From positions 1 through 54,221 of the forward strand of contig JADCGK010000124.1 of NCBI GenBank assembly GCA_020249045.1: a stretch of DNA of 54,221 nucleotides, in the 5' to 3' direction. Numbering within the stretch: the first letter of the stretch is position 1; the number at the start of each line of letters is the position of its first letter. This stretch comes from Azospirillum sp. (GTDB taxonomy: Bacteria > Pseudomonadota > Alphaproteobacteria > CACIAM-22H2). Below the pieces are notes generated by a model. It did no database searches, was not told the DNA's origin, and saw only the letters and a program-made list of their open reading frames with translations. The translations under genes and the position numbers were made by a program. Positions 1-8,321 of this stretch are shown in pieces.

Positions 1-1776
1 CACGGCGACCTTGAGCGTCAGCACGCGCGCGGGAATTCCATCGAGCAGCCGGCCGAACGCGGCCTTGTAGGCGGCATCGAACGCGGCTTGGATCGCGGCG
101 CCGTCGGGGGCGAGGCCGGCGAGCGGCACGCCCAGCGTGTGGGTCTGGCCAACATAGCTCATGTCGAGTTCGACGCTCGTCTCCACGCCTTCGAGCTTCA
201 CGCCCGCGCGGGCGATCAGCGCGCGCCCGGCTTCAGCGGCTTCGCCGATCGCAGCGCGCAGCGCCGCCCCGTCGAGGGCGTCGAGCGGCTTGTTGATCGT
301 GCGCGTGAAGTCGTGGCGCATATCGGCGATCACGCAGCCCAATGCCGAGGTCACGCCCGGATAGCGCGGCACGAGCGTCGAGCCGAGTCCGGTTTCCTTC
401 ATCAACGCGCCCGCGTGCAGGGCGCCCGCGCCGCCGAACGGCATCAAGGCGAAGCGCTTGGGTTCGTGCCCGCGCTCGATCGAAACCAGGCGCAAAGCCC
501 CGGCCATGCGCGAATTCGCCACGCGCACGATGGCCTCGGCGGCGGCGTAGGTGTCGAGGCCCAAGGGCTTGCCGACCGCTTCGTCGATCGCGCGGGCGGC
601 GGCGGCGACGTCGAGCGACTTCAGCTTGCCGCCGATCGGCCGTTCGGCGTTGATTCGTCCGAGTACGACGTTGGCGTCGGTCACGGTGGGGCGCGTGGCG
701 CCCTTGGCGTAGCAAACCGGCCCCGGATCCGACCCGGCGCTTTCGGGCCCGATTTGCAGCAACCCGCCGCGATCGACCCATGCGATGGAACCGCCGCCCG
801 CGCCGATGGTCGTGATCTCGATCATCGGCGTGCGCACCACCAAGCCGAACTCGACCGTCGTTTGCGCCGCCAGTGCTGCTTTGCCGCCGGCGATCAGCGC
901 CACGTCGAAGGACGTGCCGCCCATATCGCCGGTCAGAACGTCCGGAAAGCCGGCGCTTTGGGCGATATGCGCGGCCGCGATCACGCCCGCCGCGGGACCG
1001 GACAAAGCGGTGCGCACGGGCAAACGCGCCGCCGTTTCGACCGACATCACGCCGCCGTTGGATTGGACGATCAGCAATTGGCCTTTGGCGCCCGCGCCTT
1101 TCAGTCGCGCATCGAGCCGCGACAGGTAGGATGCGACGACCGGCTGCAGATAGGCGTTCAGCGAGGCGGTGGACGCGCGCTCGAACTCGCGGATCTCGGG
1201 CAGGATTTCATGGCTGGCCGTGACGTACGGGTTCGGCCAGATCTTGCGCACGGCCGCCGCCGCCGCGCGTTCGTTGGCATCGTTGGCATAGGCGTTGACG
1301 AAGACGATCGCGATCGCCTCCGCGCCCATCGCCAGAAGGCGTTTGGCCTCGCGTTCGACGGCGTCGAGATCCACGGCCTCGCGCAGCGTGCCGTCGGCCA
1401 GCGTGCGCTCGGGCACTTCGGCGCGGAAATCGCGCGGGATCGCGGGCACGAATTCGCCCCACAACCCCCAGGTCTGGCGCCGGTCGCGCCGGCGCATTTC
1501 CAGCACGTCGCGGAATCCGGCCGTCATCAGAACGCCGGTCTTCGCCCCTTTGCGTTCGAGCAGCGCGTTGGTGCCGACGGTCGTGCCGTGCACGACGGCG
1601 GCGAGCTTGCCGAAATCGGCCTCGCCCGACGCGATCCCCTCCACGAAGCCGACCGACTGGTCGCCCTTGGTCGATGGCGTCTTGCGGGTCTTGGCTTCGC
1701 CGGTCTTCTCGTCGAAGAAAAACAAATCGGTGAACGTGCCGCCCACGTCCACGCCGACGACGGTCGATGCACTCAT
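1..1776 (-). CDS. hyuA: Hydantoinase/oxoprolinase A-family ATPase subunit (3' end beyond window)
   Basis: This is the ATP-binding subunit of the HyuA/oxoprolinase/acetone carboxylase family, which phosphorylates a substrate carbonyl or amide before hydrolysis or carboxylation. The reading frame is open from the ATG at 1776 to base 1, giving 592 codons; the family is usually near 690 residues, so roughly the last 100 lie outside. Visible motifs are the ASKHA-type phosphate loop VDVGGTFTDLFFF at residues 8-20, HGTTVGTNALLERKGAKTGV near residue 65, and the GGLLQIGPESAGSDPG segment near residue 340. The start codon overlaps the stop of hyuB as ATGA, so the two subunits are translationally coupled. 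The true substrate cannot be read from sequence: 5-oxoproline, hydantoins, N-methylhydantoin and ketone carboxylation are all used by relatives. Confidence 0.9.
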   Translation of the reverse strand, partial: MSASTVVGVDVGGTFTDLFFFDEKTGEAKTRKTPSTKGDQSVGFVEGIASGEADFGKLAAVVHGTTVGTNALLERKGAKTGVLMTAGFRDVLEMRRRDRRQTWGLWGEFVPAIPRDFRAEVPERTLADGTLREAVDLDAVEREAKRLLAMGAEAIAIVFVNAYANDANERAAAAAVRKIWPNPYVTASHEILPEIREFERASTASLNAYLQPVVASYLSRLDARLKGAGAKGQLLIVQSNGGVMSVETAARLPVRTALSGPAAGVIAAAHIAQSAGFPDVLTGDMGGTSFDVALIAGGKAALAAQTTVEFGLVVRTPMIEITTIGAGGGSIAWVDRGGLLQIGPESAGSDPGPVCYAKGATRPTVTDANVVLGRINAERPIGGKLKSLDVAAAARAIDEAVGKPLGLDTYAAAEAIVRVANSRMAGALRLVSIERGHEPKRFALMPFGGAGALHAGALMKETGLGSTLVPRYPGVTSALGCVIADMRHDFTRTINKPLDALDGAALRAAIGEAAEAGRALIARAGVKLEGVETSVELDMSYVGQTHTLGVPLAGLAPDGAAIQAAFDAAYKAAFGRLLDGIPARVLTLKVAV

Positions 1777-3431
1777 GCCCGTCCTCCCGTGCGCGTGTAG
1801 CCCAAGCGCCGGTCGCGCTCGGCCAGTTCCGGCGGCCGCTCCCGCGGATCGCCGTAGCCGCCGCCGCCGGGGGTTTCCAAGCGCAGCCGTTGGCCTTTGC
1901 GGATCTTGAGGCCGATCATTTTGGAGGCCATGGGCGGCTCGGTGCCGTCGGGCAGAACGAATCGGTTCCGCGCGGCGTCGCCGCCGCCGACCACGCCCTT
2001 GGGCGAGGACCGGCCGCGTTCGCCGAACAGGAATACGTCCGCACTTTCCTCCAGCAATTCGATCTCGTAGATCGCCCCCAAGCCGCCGCGATGCTTGCCG
2101 GCGCCGAAACTGTCGGGACGCAACGCCCATTGGGTGAAGACGACGGGATACGCCGCCTCCAGGATTTCGACCGGCGGGATCGTGGCGGTCGAAATCGGCG
2201 CGTTCCCGTGGTTCAAGCCGTCGCTTTCGGGACTGCCGCCCAAACCGCCGCCGAAGAACGAGAACATCACCCAGCGCCGCCCGTCCTTGCGATGCCCGGC
2301 GAGCGACAGCGCGTTGATCGTGCCGTAGGCGCAGCCGTTGACCAAGCCGGGGGCGGCTTGGGCGAGCGCTTGGAAGACGACGTCGATGACCCGCAGAATC
2401 GTCTCGGTATAGCCGCCGACCGGTTTGGGCGCGCGTGCGGCCAGGATCGACGGTTCGGGAATGACGAAGGCGATCGGCTCCAGACATCCCGCGTTGGCCG
2501 GCACGTCGCGGAAAACGTGCTTGAGCGCCACGTAGCACGATGCGATCGCGGTCGACCGCGCGATGTTGACCGGTCCCGCGCACGGGCCGGACGTCCGCGA
2601 GAAATCGAGGGTCAGCGTCTCGCCCTTCTTGACGATGTCGAGTGCGATCTTCAGCGGCGCATCCTCGATGCCGTCGTTGTCGAGCCAATCCTCGGCCGAA
2701 TAGGTGCCGTCGGGCAGATCGGCCAGGCACGCGCGCATCAGCTTGGCCGCGCGCGTCTTCAGTTCGGCCAACGCCGTCCGGACCGTCGCAGCGCCGTACT
2801 CGTCCAGCAGATCGTCCATGCGCTTGACGCCCAGGTCGAGGGCGTTCAACTGCCCGTTCAGATCGCCGTAAAGCGACAGCGGCAGTCGCGAATTGCATTT
2901 CAGGATGTCGACGATGTCGGCGTTGAGCTTGCCCGCCGCCACGACCTTCACCGGCGGGATGTGCATCCCCTCCTGGAAGCTTTCGGTCGCGGCGGGGTTG
3001 TAGTTGCCCGGCACGTTGCCGCCGACGTCGTGCCAATGGCCGACCGACGCGAGCCAGCAGAACGGCACGCCGTCGCGGTAATAGGGCCGCACCAGCTTGA
3101 AGTCGGAAAGATGCGTGCCGCCGTCGTAGGGATCGTTGAACAAAAACACGTCGCCGTCGGCGAGGCGCTCGCCCCGCTCCGCGGCGTCGCGGGCCACCTT
3201 GTCGATGACCGCTTTGACCGCGAAGGCCATCACGCCCACGAAGATCGGCAGGCCCGACTTGCCTTGGACCATCGTTTCCCCGGTCGTCGCGTCGTAAAGC
3301 CCGTGCGAGGCGTCGTGCGCCTCGGCGATGATCGGGTTGAAAGCCGAACGGAACAATGTCGCGTCCATCTCGTCGGCGATCTGTTCGAGGCGGCCTTTGA
3401 GGACGGCGAGGGTGACGGGATCCAGGCTCAT
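1773..3431 (-). CDS. hyuB: Hydantoinase/oxoprolinase B-family subunit
   Basis: The product (552 aa, a full-length family member) is the partner of HyuA and carries the second half-reaction of the ATP-dependent amidohydrolase/carboxylase. The N-terminus MSLDPVTLAVLKGRLEQIAD, the following FRSAFNPIIAEAHDASHGLYD segment and the glycine-rich C-terminus LRLETPGGGGYGDP are characteristic of HyuB. No signal peptide or membrane segment is seen, so it is cytoplasmic. Its ATG overlaps the TGA of the upstream lyase gene and its TGA overlaps the hyuA ATG, placing it inside a tightly coupled operon. Family assignment is firm; substrate is not predictable. Confidence 0.93.
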   Translation of the reverse strand: MSLDPVTLAVLKGRLEQIADEMDATLFRSAFNPIIAEAHDASHGLYDATTGETMVQGKSGLPIFVGVMAFAVKAVIDKVARDAAERGERLADGDVFLFNDPYDGGTHLSDFKLVRPYYRDGVPFCWLASVGHWHDVGGNVPGNYNPAATESFQEGMHIPPVKVVAAGKLNADIVDILKCNSRLPLSLYGDLNGQLNALDLGVKRMDDLLDEYGAATVRTALAELKTRAAKLMRACLADLPDGTYSAEDWLDNDGIEDAPLKIALDIVKKGETLTLDFSRTSGPCAGPVNIARSTAIASCYVALKHVFRDVPANAGCLEPIAFVIPEPSILAARAPKPVGGYTETILRVIDVVFQALAQAAPGLVNGCAYGTINALSLAGHRKDGRRWVMFSFFGGGLGGSPESDGLNHGNAPISTATIPPVEILEAAYPVVFTQWALRPDSFGAGKHRGGLGAIYEIELLEESADVFLFGERGRSSPKGVVGGGDAARNRFVLPDGTEPPMASKMIGLKIRKGQRLRLETPGGGGYGDPRERPPELAERDRRLGYTRTGGRA

Positions 3432-4285
3432 GTCTCGTACTTCTTTCCGCGCGCGAGGAAGCCGTCTGTGCCGAGGACCGCGTTGATCCCGGCGAAATCG
3501 AGCATTCGCCCGCGCATGCCCTCGGTCGTGCCTGCCGCCTTCAATCCGGAAAAATAGGCGTCGAGCGCGTGGCCGACCGCGCGGGCGGTGCCGCCCGGGA
3601 AAATGACGATCCGGAAGCCCATCGCTTCGAGTTCGGCGGCGGGCAACAGCGGCGTCTTGCCCCCCTCGACCATGTTGGCGAGCACGGGCAGGCGGTGCCC
3701 GAAGCGTTTGGCGACGTCCGCGAGCGCCGCCTTGTCGGGCGGGGCTTCGACGAACAGCGCGTCGGCACCCGCCTCGACGTAAAGCTCGGCACGGTCGAGC
3801 GCGCGCGCGTAGCCTTCGACCGCGATCGCGTCCGTGCGCGCGACGATCAACGTCTCGGCCGACCGGCGGGCGTCGAGTGCTGCCTTGATTTTGCCGACCA
3901 TTTCGCCGGCGGGGACGACGGCCTTATCCTTCAGATGCCCGCAGCGTTTGGGCGTGACCTGGTCTTCGAGCTGCAGCGCGTTCGCCCCTTCGCGTTCGAA
4001 CAACGCGACCGTGCGCTGCACGTTCAGCGCGTTGCCGAAGCCGGTATCGATGTCGACGATCAGCGGGATCGTCGCGCGCTCGCGGATCGAAGCGAGGACC
4101 TGCGCGGCCTCCGTCGCAGTCACGAGACCGATATCCGGCAGCGCGAAGCGCGAATAGCAGATCGAGGCGCCGGACAGATAGGCGGCTTCGAAGCCCGCGC
4201 GCTCGGCGAACAGCGTCGTGAAGCCGTCGTACACGCCGGGGGCGAGGACGATGCGGCGTTCGGCGAGGCGCTTCCTGAGGCTCAT
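3428..4285 (-). CDS. Isocitrate lyase/PEP mutase family C-C lyase
   Basis: A 285-residue TIM-barrel enzyme of the ICL/PEPM superfamily, which includes methylisocitrate lyase, 2,3-dimethylmalate lyase and oxaloacetate decarboxylase. Seen: the substrate loop PGVYDGFTTLFAERAGFEAA near residues 16-35, the Mg-binding DIDTGFGN motif near residue 80, and the flexible loop EDQVTPKRCGHL containing the catalytic cysteine. The start at 4285 overlaps the leuD-like stop as ATGA; a longer in-frame extension upstream is Arg-rich antisense-like sequence and was rejected. Standing directly after an aconitase-type dehydratase pair, it probably cleaves the hydroxy-diacid that they make, as in the dimethylmalate or methylcitrate routes; this is inference. 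Confidence 0.85.
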   Translation of the reverse strand: MSLRKRLAERRIVLAPGVYDGFTTLFAERAGFEAAYLSGASICYSRFALPDIGLVTATEAAQVLASIRERATIPLIVDIDTGFGNALNVQRTVALFEREGANALQLEDQVTPKRCGHLKDKAVVPAGEMVGKIKAALDARRSAETLIVARTDAIAVEGYARALDRAELYVEAGADALFVEAPPDKAALADVAKRFGHRLPVLANMVEGGKTPLLPAAELEAMGFRIVIFPGGTARAVGHALDAYFSGLKAAGTTEGMRGRMLDFAGINAVLGTDGFLARGKKYET

Positions 4286-4788
4286 GCCGCCCCCCGTTTC
4301 AGCTTCTTTTCGAGATGCGGCATCAAGCCGCCGTCCTCGAGCATCGCGAGCAGATGCGCGGGCAGCGCCTCGCACGGATAGACCGCGCCGGTGCGCGCGT
4401 TGCGGATCGTTCCGGCCAGCGGATCGGCGTCGAGCGCGTCGCCTGCGGCGATCTCGCCCGCATGCGCGCAAACCAGCGGTGCGACGCCCAGATTGACGCA
4501 GTTGCGGAAGAACAGTCCCGCGAAAGACTTGGCGATCACCGTGCGCACGCCCAATTCGCGCAGCGCCATCACCGCCTGTTCGCGCGAGGACCCCATGCCG
4601 AAATTCTCGCCGCCCACGACCACGTCGCCGGGCCGGACGGTCTTGGCGAAATCGGGATCGATCGCCTCAAGGCAGTGCTTGGCGATCTCGGCGATACCGA
4701 ACTTCATGTAGAGCCCGGGTGCGAGCATGTCGGTGTCGACATTGTCGCCATAAACGAAGGCCCTTCCGCGCGTGCCGGGGGCGGTCAT
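4282..4788 (-). CDS. LeuD-like small subunit of an aconitase-family (de)hydratase
   Basis: The product (168 aa) is the swivelling domain subunit that partners the LeuC-like protein. It shows the family core DNVDTDMLAPGLYM near residue 14, GGENFGMGSSREQAVMALR near residue 58 (substrate-binding loop) and IAKSFAGLFFRNCVNLGV near residue 86. The short form matches the archaeal/clostridial-type isopropylmalate isomerase and dimethylmaleate hydratase small subunits rather than the longer enterobacterial LeuD. Start 4788 overlaps the stop of the large-subunit gene (ATGA). Because no leuA or leuB is nearby and the operon is catabolic in appearance, leucine synthesis is not the likely role. Confidence 0.85.
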   Translation of the reverse strand: MTAPGTRGRAFVYGDNVDTDMLAPGLYMKFGIAEIAKHCLEAIDPDFAKTVRPGDVVVGGENFGMGSSREQAVMALRELGVRTVIAKSFAGLFFRNCVNLGVAPLVCAHAGEIAAGDALDADPLAGTIRNARTGAVYPCEALPAHLLAMLEDGGLMPHLEKKLKRGAA

Positions 4789-6056
4789 GCCAGGAACTCC
4801 CGCGGATCGACGATCTCGCCCGCGACGGCGGCGGCGGCCACGCTGTAGGGCGAGCCCAGATAGACGCGCGATTTGGGATGGCCCATGCGGCCCTTGAAAT
4901 TGCGCGCGGTGGAGGACAGGCACGTCTCGTCCTCGGCCAGCACGCCCGCACCATAGCCCGCGCATGCGCCGCAACCGGTGGGCAGCAGGATCGCCCCTGC
5001 GCCGAGCAGCGTGGCGAGCGTGCCGTCGGCCGCGGCCTCGGTCGTCGTGCGTTGGGAGGCGGGGGCGATCAGCAGCCGCGTGCCGGCCGCCACTTTTCGT
5101 CCCTTCAGTACCGCCGCCGCCATATGCAGATCGACGAGCTTTGCGCCCGTGCAAGCGCCGATATAGGCCTGCTGGATCCGGGTGCCTTTATGCGCTGCGG
5201 CAGCGTCGGAATTCTCGGGGCTGTGCGGGGCGGCGATCTGCGGAGCGAGCTCGGCCGCGTCGAACGTCCATGTCCGCGTGAATTCGGCGTCGGGGTCCGA
5301 GCGCCATCGCGCCAAATCGGCGTCGGCGAGTTCGACCCCCTTCCCGGCGAGGAAGTCGCGCGTGACCGCGTCGGGTGCGATCAAACCGGTTTGCGCGCCC
5401 AATTCGGCCGACATGTTGGCGAGCACGAGCCGCTCGATCATCGGCAGTTTTTCGATCGCGGGGCCGGCGAATTCGACGACGTCGTATTTGACCGCCGACA
5501 GCGTCATCGCGCGGCAGAGTTTCAGCATGATGTCCTTGGCCGACACGCCTTTGCCCAGCGCGCCCGTCCACCGCACCAAATGGGTGCCCGGCGCGCGCAC
5601 CCAAATCTCCCCGGTGGCGAGAACGCCCGCCATTTCGGTGGCGCCGATCCCGAACATATAGGCGCCGAAGGCGCCGCCGGTCGGCGAATGCGAATCCCCG
5701 CCGACCGCGAACATGCCGGGCTTCAGATACCCGTTCTCCGGCAGGATCACGTGGCAGATGCCCTGCATGTCGTGGAAGCGCGCGATGCCGTTGGCGGCCG
5801 CCCATTTGCGGGTCAGGTCCAGGATCGCAGCGCTCTCCGCGTCCACCGCCGGCACGTAATGGTCCGTCACCAGCACGATCTTGGAAGGATCCCACACGCC
5901 GACACCGAGCTTTTCGAGCATCGGCTTGACGCGCCGGGGCCCGCCGGAATCGTGCATCATGGCGAGATCGACCTTGCAGGTCGCGATCTCCCCTTGCCGG
6001 AGCGCAGGCACACCCGACGCGCGGGCGAGGATTTTGAGGGCGAGTGTCGAAGCCAT
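4785..6056 (-). CDS. LeuC-like large subunit of an aconitase-family (de)hydratase
   Basis: A 423-residue 4Fe-4S (de)hydratase of the short LeuC/HacA/DmdA type, about 420 residues versus about 466 for enterobacterial LeuC. Seen: GGDSHSPTGGAFGAYMFGIG near residue 105, and the cluster cysteines in YIGACTGAKL and PTGCGACAGYGAGVL. The ATG at 6056 (MASTLALKILARASG) is chosen because upstream in-frame sequence crosses the divergent DUF1194 gene. It is the first gene of the five-gene operon leuC-like, leuD-like, lyase, hyuB, hyuA. It could be isopropylmalate isomerase by family, but context favours a dedicated hydroxy-diacid isomerase or hydratase such as a dimethylmaleate hydratase relative. Confidence 0.87.
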   Translation of the reverse strand: MASTLALKILARASGVPALRQGEIATCKVDLAMMHDSGGPRRVKPMLEKLGVGVWDPSKIVLVTDHYVPAVDAESAAILDLTRKWAAANGIARFHDMQGICHVILPENGYLKPGMFAVGGDSHSPTGGAFGAYMFGIGATEMAGVLATGEIWVRAPGTHLVRWTGALGKGVSAKDIMLKLCRAMTLSAVKYDVVEFAGPAIEKLPMIERLVLANMSAELGAQTGLIAPDAVTRDFLAGKGVELADADLARWRSDPDAEFTRTWTFDAAELAPQIAAPHSPENSDAAAAHKGTRIQQAYIGACTGAKLVDLHMAAAVLKGRKVAAGTRLLIAPASQRTTTEAAADGTLATLLGAGAILLPTGCGACAGYGAGVLAEDETCLSSTARNFKGRMGHPKSRVYLGSPYSVAAAAVAGEIVDPREFLA

Positions 6057-6126
6057 GGGGGCCGCCATACATAGCCGGGGCGGGAACGGAATTCCACATG
6101 CTAGGCTCGAACTCGGGAGTCCGTCC

Positions 6127-6828
6127 ATGAAGCCCAGCCGTCGCCGTTTTCTCGCCGGGGCCGCCGCGTCGTGCGCGGTGTCCGCGCGCGCCGCAGCCCA
6201 AGCGCCGGCGCCGGACGTGGATCTTCTGCTGGTGCTGCTCAACGACGGCTCGGGGTCGATCGACGCGGACGAATACCGCCTGCAGCGCGAGGGCACGGCC
6301 GCAGCCCTCGAGCATCCGCAGGTCCTGGCCGCGATCGGCCGTTTGCGCACCGGGGCCGTCGCCGTCGCCTACGGCGAATGGGGCACGCCCGGTGCCCCCG
6401 AGGCGATCCTGCCCTGGACGCGCATCGCCGGTGCGGCGGATGCCGCCGATTTCGCCGATCGTCTGATCGCCGCGCCGCGGCGGTTCCAAAGCTACAACGC
6501 GATCGGCGACGCGTTGGAGATGGGGATCGCGATGATCGGCGCGGCGCCGTTCCGCGCCGCGCGCGCCACGATCGATCTGGCCGGCGACGGGCCGGACATG
6601 CGCAGCTTGGTCCCGGCCGCGGCGGCCCGCGATCGGGCGGTCGCGATGGGGGTGACGATCAACGCGTTGGCGATCCAGACCGAGGGCGCCTTCTCGCGCT
6701 TCGGTCCGTTGCGCGAGCATTACGAAACGAACGTGATCGGCGGGCCGAATGCGTTCGTGGCGAGCGCGCGCGACCGGACCGACTTCGCCTACGCGATCTT
6801 CAACAAGCTGGTGCGCGAGATATCCTGA
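6127..6828 (+). CDS. DUF1194 VWA-like exported protein
   Basis: A 233-residue protein with a twin-arginine-type leader (SRRRFLAGAAASCAVSARA), so it is probably exported folded. The mature part begins with a von Willebrand A-like strand and metal-binding loop, LLVLLNDGSGSIDADEY, which keeps the DxSxS MIDAS pattern. DUF1194 proteins are common single genes in alphaproteobacteria and have no established function; binding of a partner through a metal is a family-level inference. The start at 6127 gives the leader directly; an earlier in-frame ATG would overlap leuC. It is divergent from the leuC-like operon with 70 bp between starts. Confidence 0.85.
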   Translation: MKPSRRRFLAGAAASCAVSARAAAQAPAPDVDLLLVLLNDGSGSIDADEYRLQREGTAAALEHPQVLAAIGRLRTGAVAVAYGEWGTPGAPEAILPWTRIAGAADAADFADRLIAAPRRFQSYNAIGDALEMGIAMIGAAPFRAARATIDLAGDGPDMRSLVPAAAARDRAVAMGVTINALAIQTEGAFSRFGPLREHYETNVIGGPNAFVASARDRTDFAYAIFNKLVREIS

Positions 6829-6841
6829 CCCGTACGTCCCC

Positions 6842-8269
6842 TCACGCGACGTGGAACTCCGCCATCATGCCGCGCGCCATGTGATACAAGTGGTGGCAAT
6901 GCAAGTACCAGCCGCCCGGTTTGTCGAAATCGACGGCCACGGCGACGGGGGAGTGCGGGGCGACGATCACCGTATCGCGCACCGGTCCGGCGAAACGGCC
7001 CGCGCGCGTGGCGACGACCTGGAAATGATGGCCGTGCAGATGCATGGGATGCATCATCCGGGTCGGATTCATGAACTGCAATTCGACGCGTTCGCCCAGC
7101 CGCGCCGTCAGCGGTTGGGCGCGATGATGGACGCGGCCGTTGATCGTCCATTCGTAGTCGGGGTTCTCACCCAGGACGAAGCGATAGACGCGCGCGGGCT
7201 GCCTTTCGGGCAGCGGATCGCGCGCGCGCAGCGCGGCATCGAGCGATAGGTCGGCGTGCGGCGCGATCTGCGCGGCTTCGCCCAACTGGCGTTGGATGCG
7301 CGCGCCCGGTGTGGCCAGGATCAAGCCGGTGCGCCGGCGCGCGGCCTCGACTTGCGCAAAGATCGGGAAGGCGCCGCCGTCGCCGGGAATCTCGACGATC
7401 ACGTCCAGGCGTTGGGCTTGCGCGATCGGATAGCGCGCTGCCGCATGCGGCAGGATCGGCGTGCCGTCGACGGCGACCAGCGTGGCGGCGAGCGCGCCCG
7501 TCTCGACGAAGAAGGCCGTCGCCGTCGCGGCGTTGATGAAGCGCAATCGAATTCGTTCGCCGCGCGCGACGCGTACGATTTGGGGATCGTCGAACGTCCG
7601 GTCGTTGGCGAGATAGGCGTCGTAGGCGATGTCGTTGGCGTGCGGGGCGCCGTGCCCGCCGCCGCGCATCATCCCCATCGGGCCGCCGCCGTGCCCCGCG
7701 TGACCGCCTTGCGCACCGTGGGCACCGTGGGCGCCGTGTCCGCCCTGGCCGCCGGTCAGTTCGGCGAGCAATTCCTCGGGCGATCGGAACGAAAAATCGT
7801 GCAGCATGACGACGACGTCGCGCACGTCGCCCGCGTCGGCTTCGCGCGCGACCATCGGGGCCGCGAGCAAACGCTGCTCGTGCAGCGTGTGCGCGTGCAT
7901 CCAATGCGTGCCGGGCGTCAATTCGAAATCGTGGATGTCGGCGGCACCGGGGGCGATGGCGCCGCCGTCGGGCCGCGAACGGTCCTGTTCGGCCGCCGCT
8001 TTGATCTGGCCGTGCCAATGCAATGTCAGCGGATCGCTCAGCCGGTTTTCGATCCGGGCGGCGAAGCGTTCGCCGGCCGCCGCGAACACGCCCGGACGGC
8101 CCTCGGCGTCGAGGATGCCGTAGACCTCCGCCGGTCTGCCCAGCACTTCGATGTGGCGCTTGGCGACGATCAGTCGTCGTCGCGCTTGCGCGGGCGCGGA
8201 TGGCGCGAATGCGGCGAGGCAGGCGGTCGCAGCCCCGGCGGCGAGGAATCGGCGGCGGTTCATGCGCAC
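6842..8269 (-). CDS. Multicopper oxidase with His/Gly/Met-rich insert
   Basis: A 475-residue, three-cupredoxin-domain oxidase with a Tat leader (NRRRFLAAGAATACLAA), predicted to act in the periplasm. All four copper motifs are visible: HWHGQ at residues 84-88, HWMHAH at 122-127, HPMHLHGHHFQVV, and the T1/T3 motif HCHHLYHMARGMM at the C-terminus with the T1 cysteine and an axial methionine. Between domains 1 and 2 (residues 173-210) lies a run of Gly-His-Gly-Ala repeats followed by PMGMMRGGGHG, a likely copper-loading or methionine-rich segment. CopA/CueO-like copper detoxification or a laccase-like role are both possible. Two ATGs (8269, 8263) are equally usable. Confidence 0.92.
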   Translation of the reverse strand: MRMNRRRFLAAGAATACLAAFAPSAPAQARRRLIVAKRHIEVLGRPAEVYGILDAEGRPGVFAAAGERFAARIENRLSDPLTLHWHGQIKAAAEQDRSRPDGGAIAPGAADIHDFELTPGTHWMHAHTLHEQRLLAAPMVAREADAGDVRDVVVMLHDFSFRSPEELLAELTGGQGGHGAHGAHGAQGGHAGHGGGPMGMMRGGGHGAPHANDIAYDAYLANDRTFDDPQIVRVARGERIRLRFINAATATAFFVETGALAATLVAVDGTPILPHAAARYPIAQAQRLDVIVEIPGDGGAFPIFAQVEAARRRTGLILATPGARIQRQLGEAAQIAPHADLSLDAALRARDPLPERQPARVYRFVLGENPDYEWTINGRVHHRAQPLTARLGERVELQFMNPTRMMHPMHLHGHHFQVVATRAGRFAGPVRDTVIVAPHSPVAVAVDFDKPGGWYLHCHHLYHMARGMMAEFHVA

Positions 8270-8321
8270 GGATATGCAGATTGCGGTCGGGGCAAGGTCA
8301 AGCCCCCCGATACCGCGGCCG

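Noticed and set aside
4282-6056. leuC/leuD as leucine biosynthesis genes
   Set aside because: No leuA or leuB nearby, short-form subunits, and strict coupling to a lyase and HyuAB. Leucine function is not excluded by sequence but is less likely.
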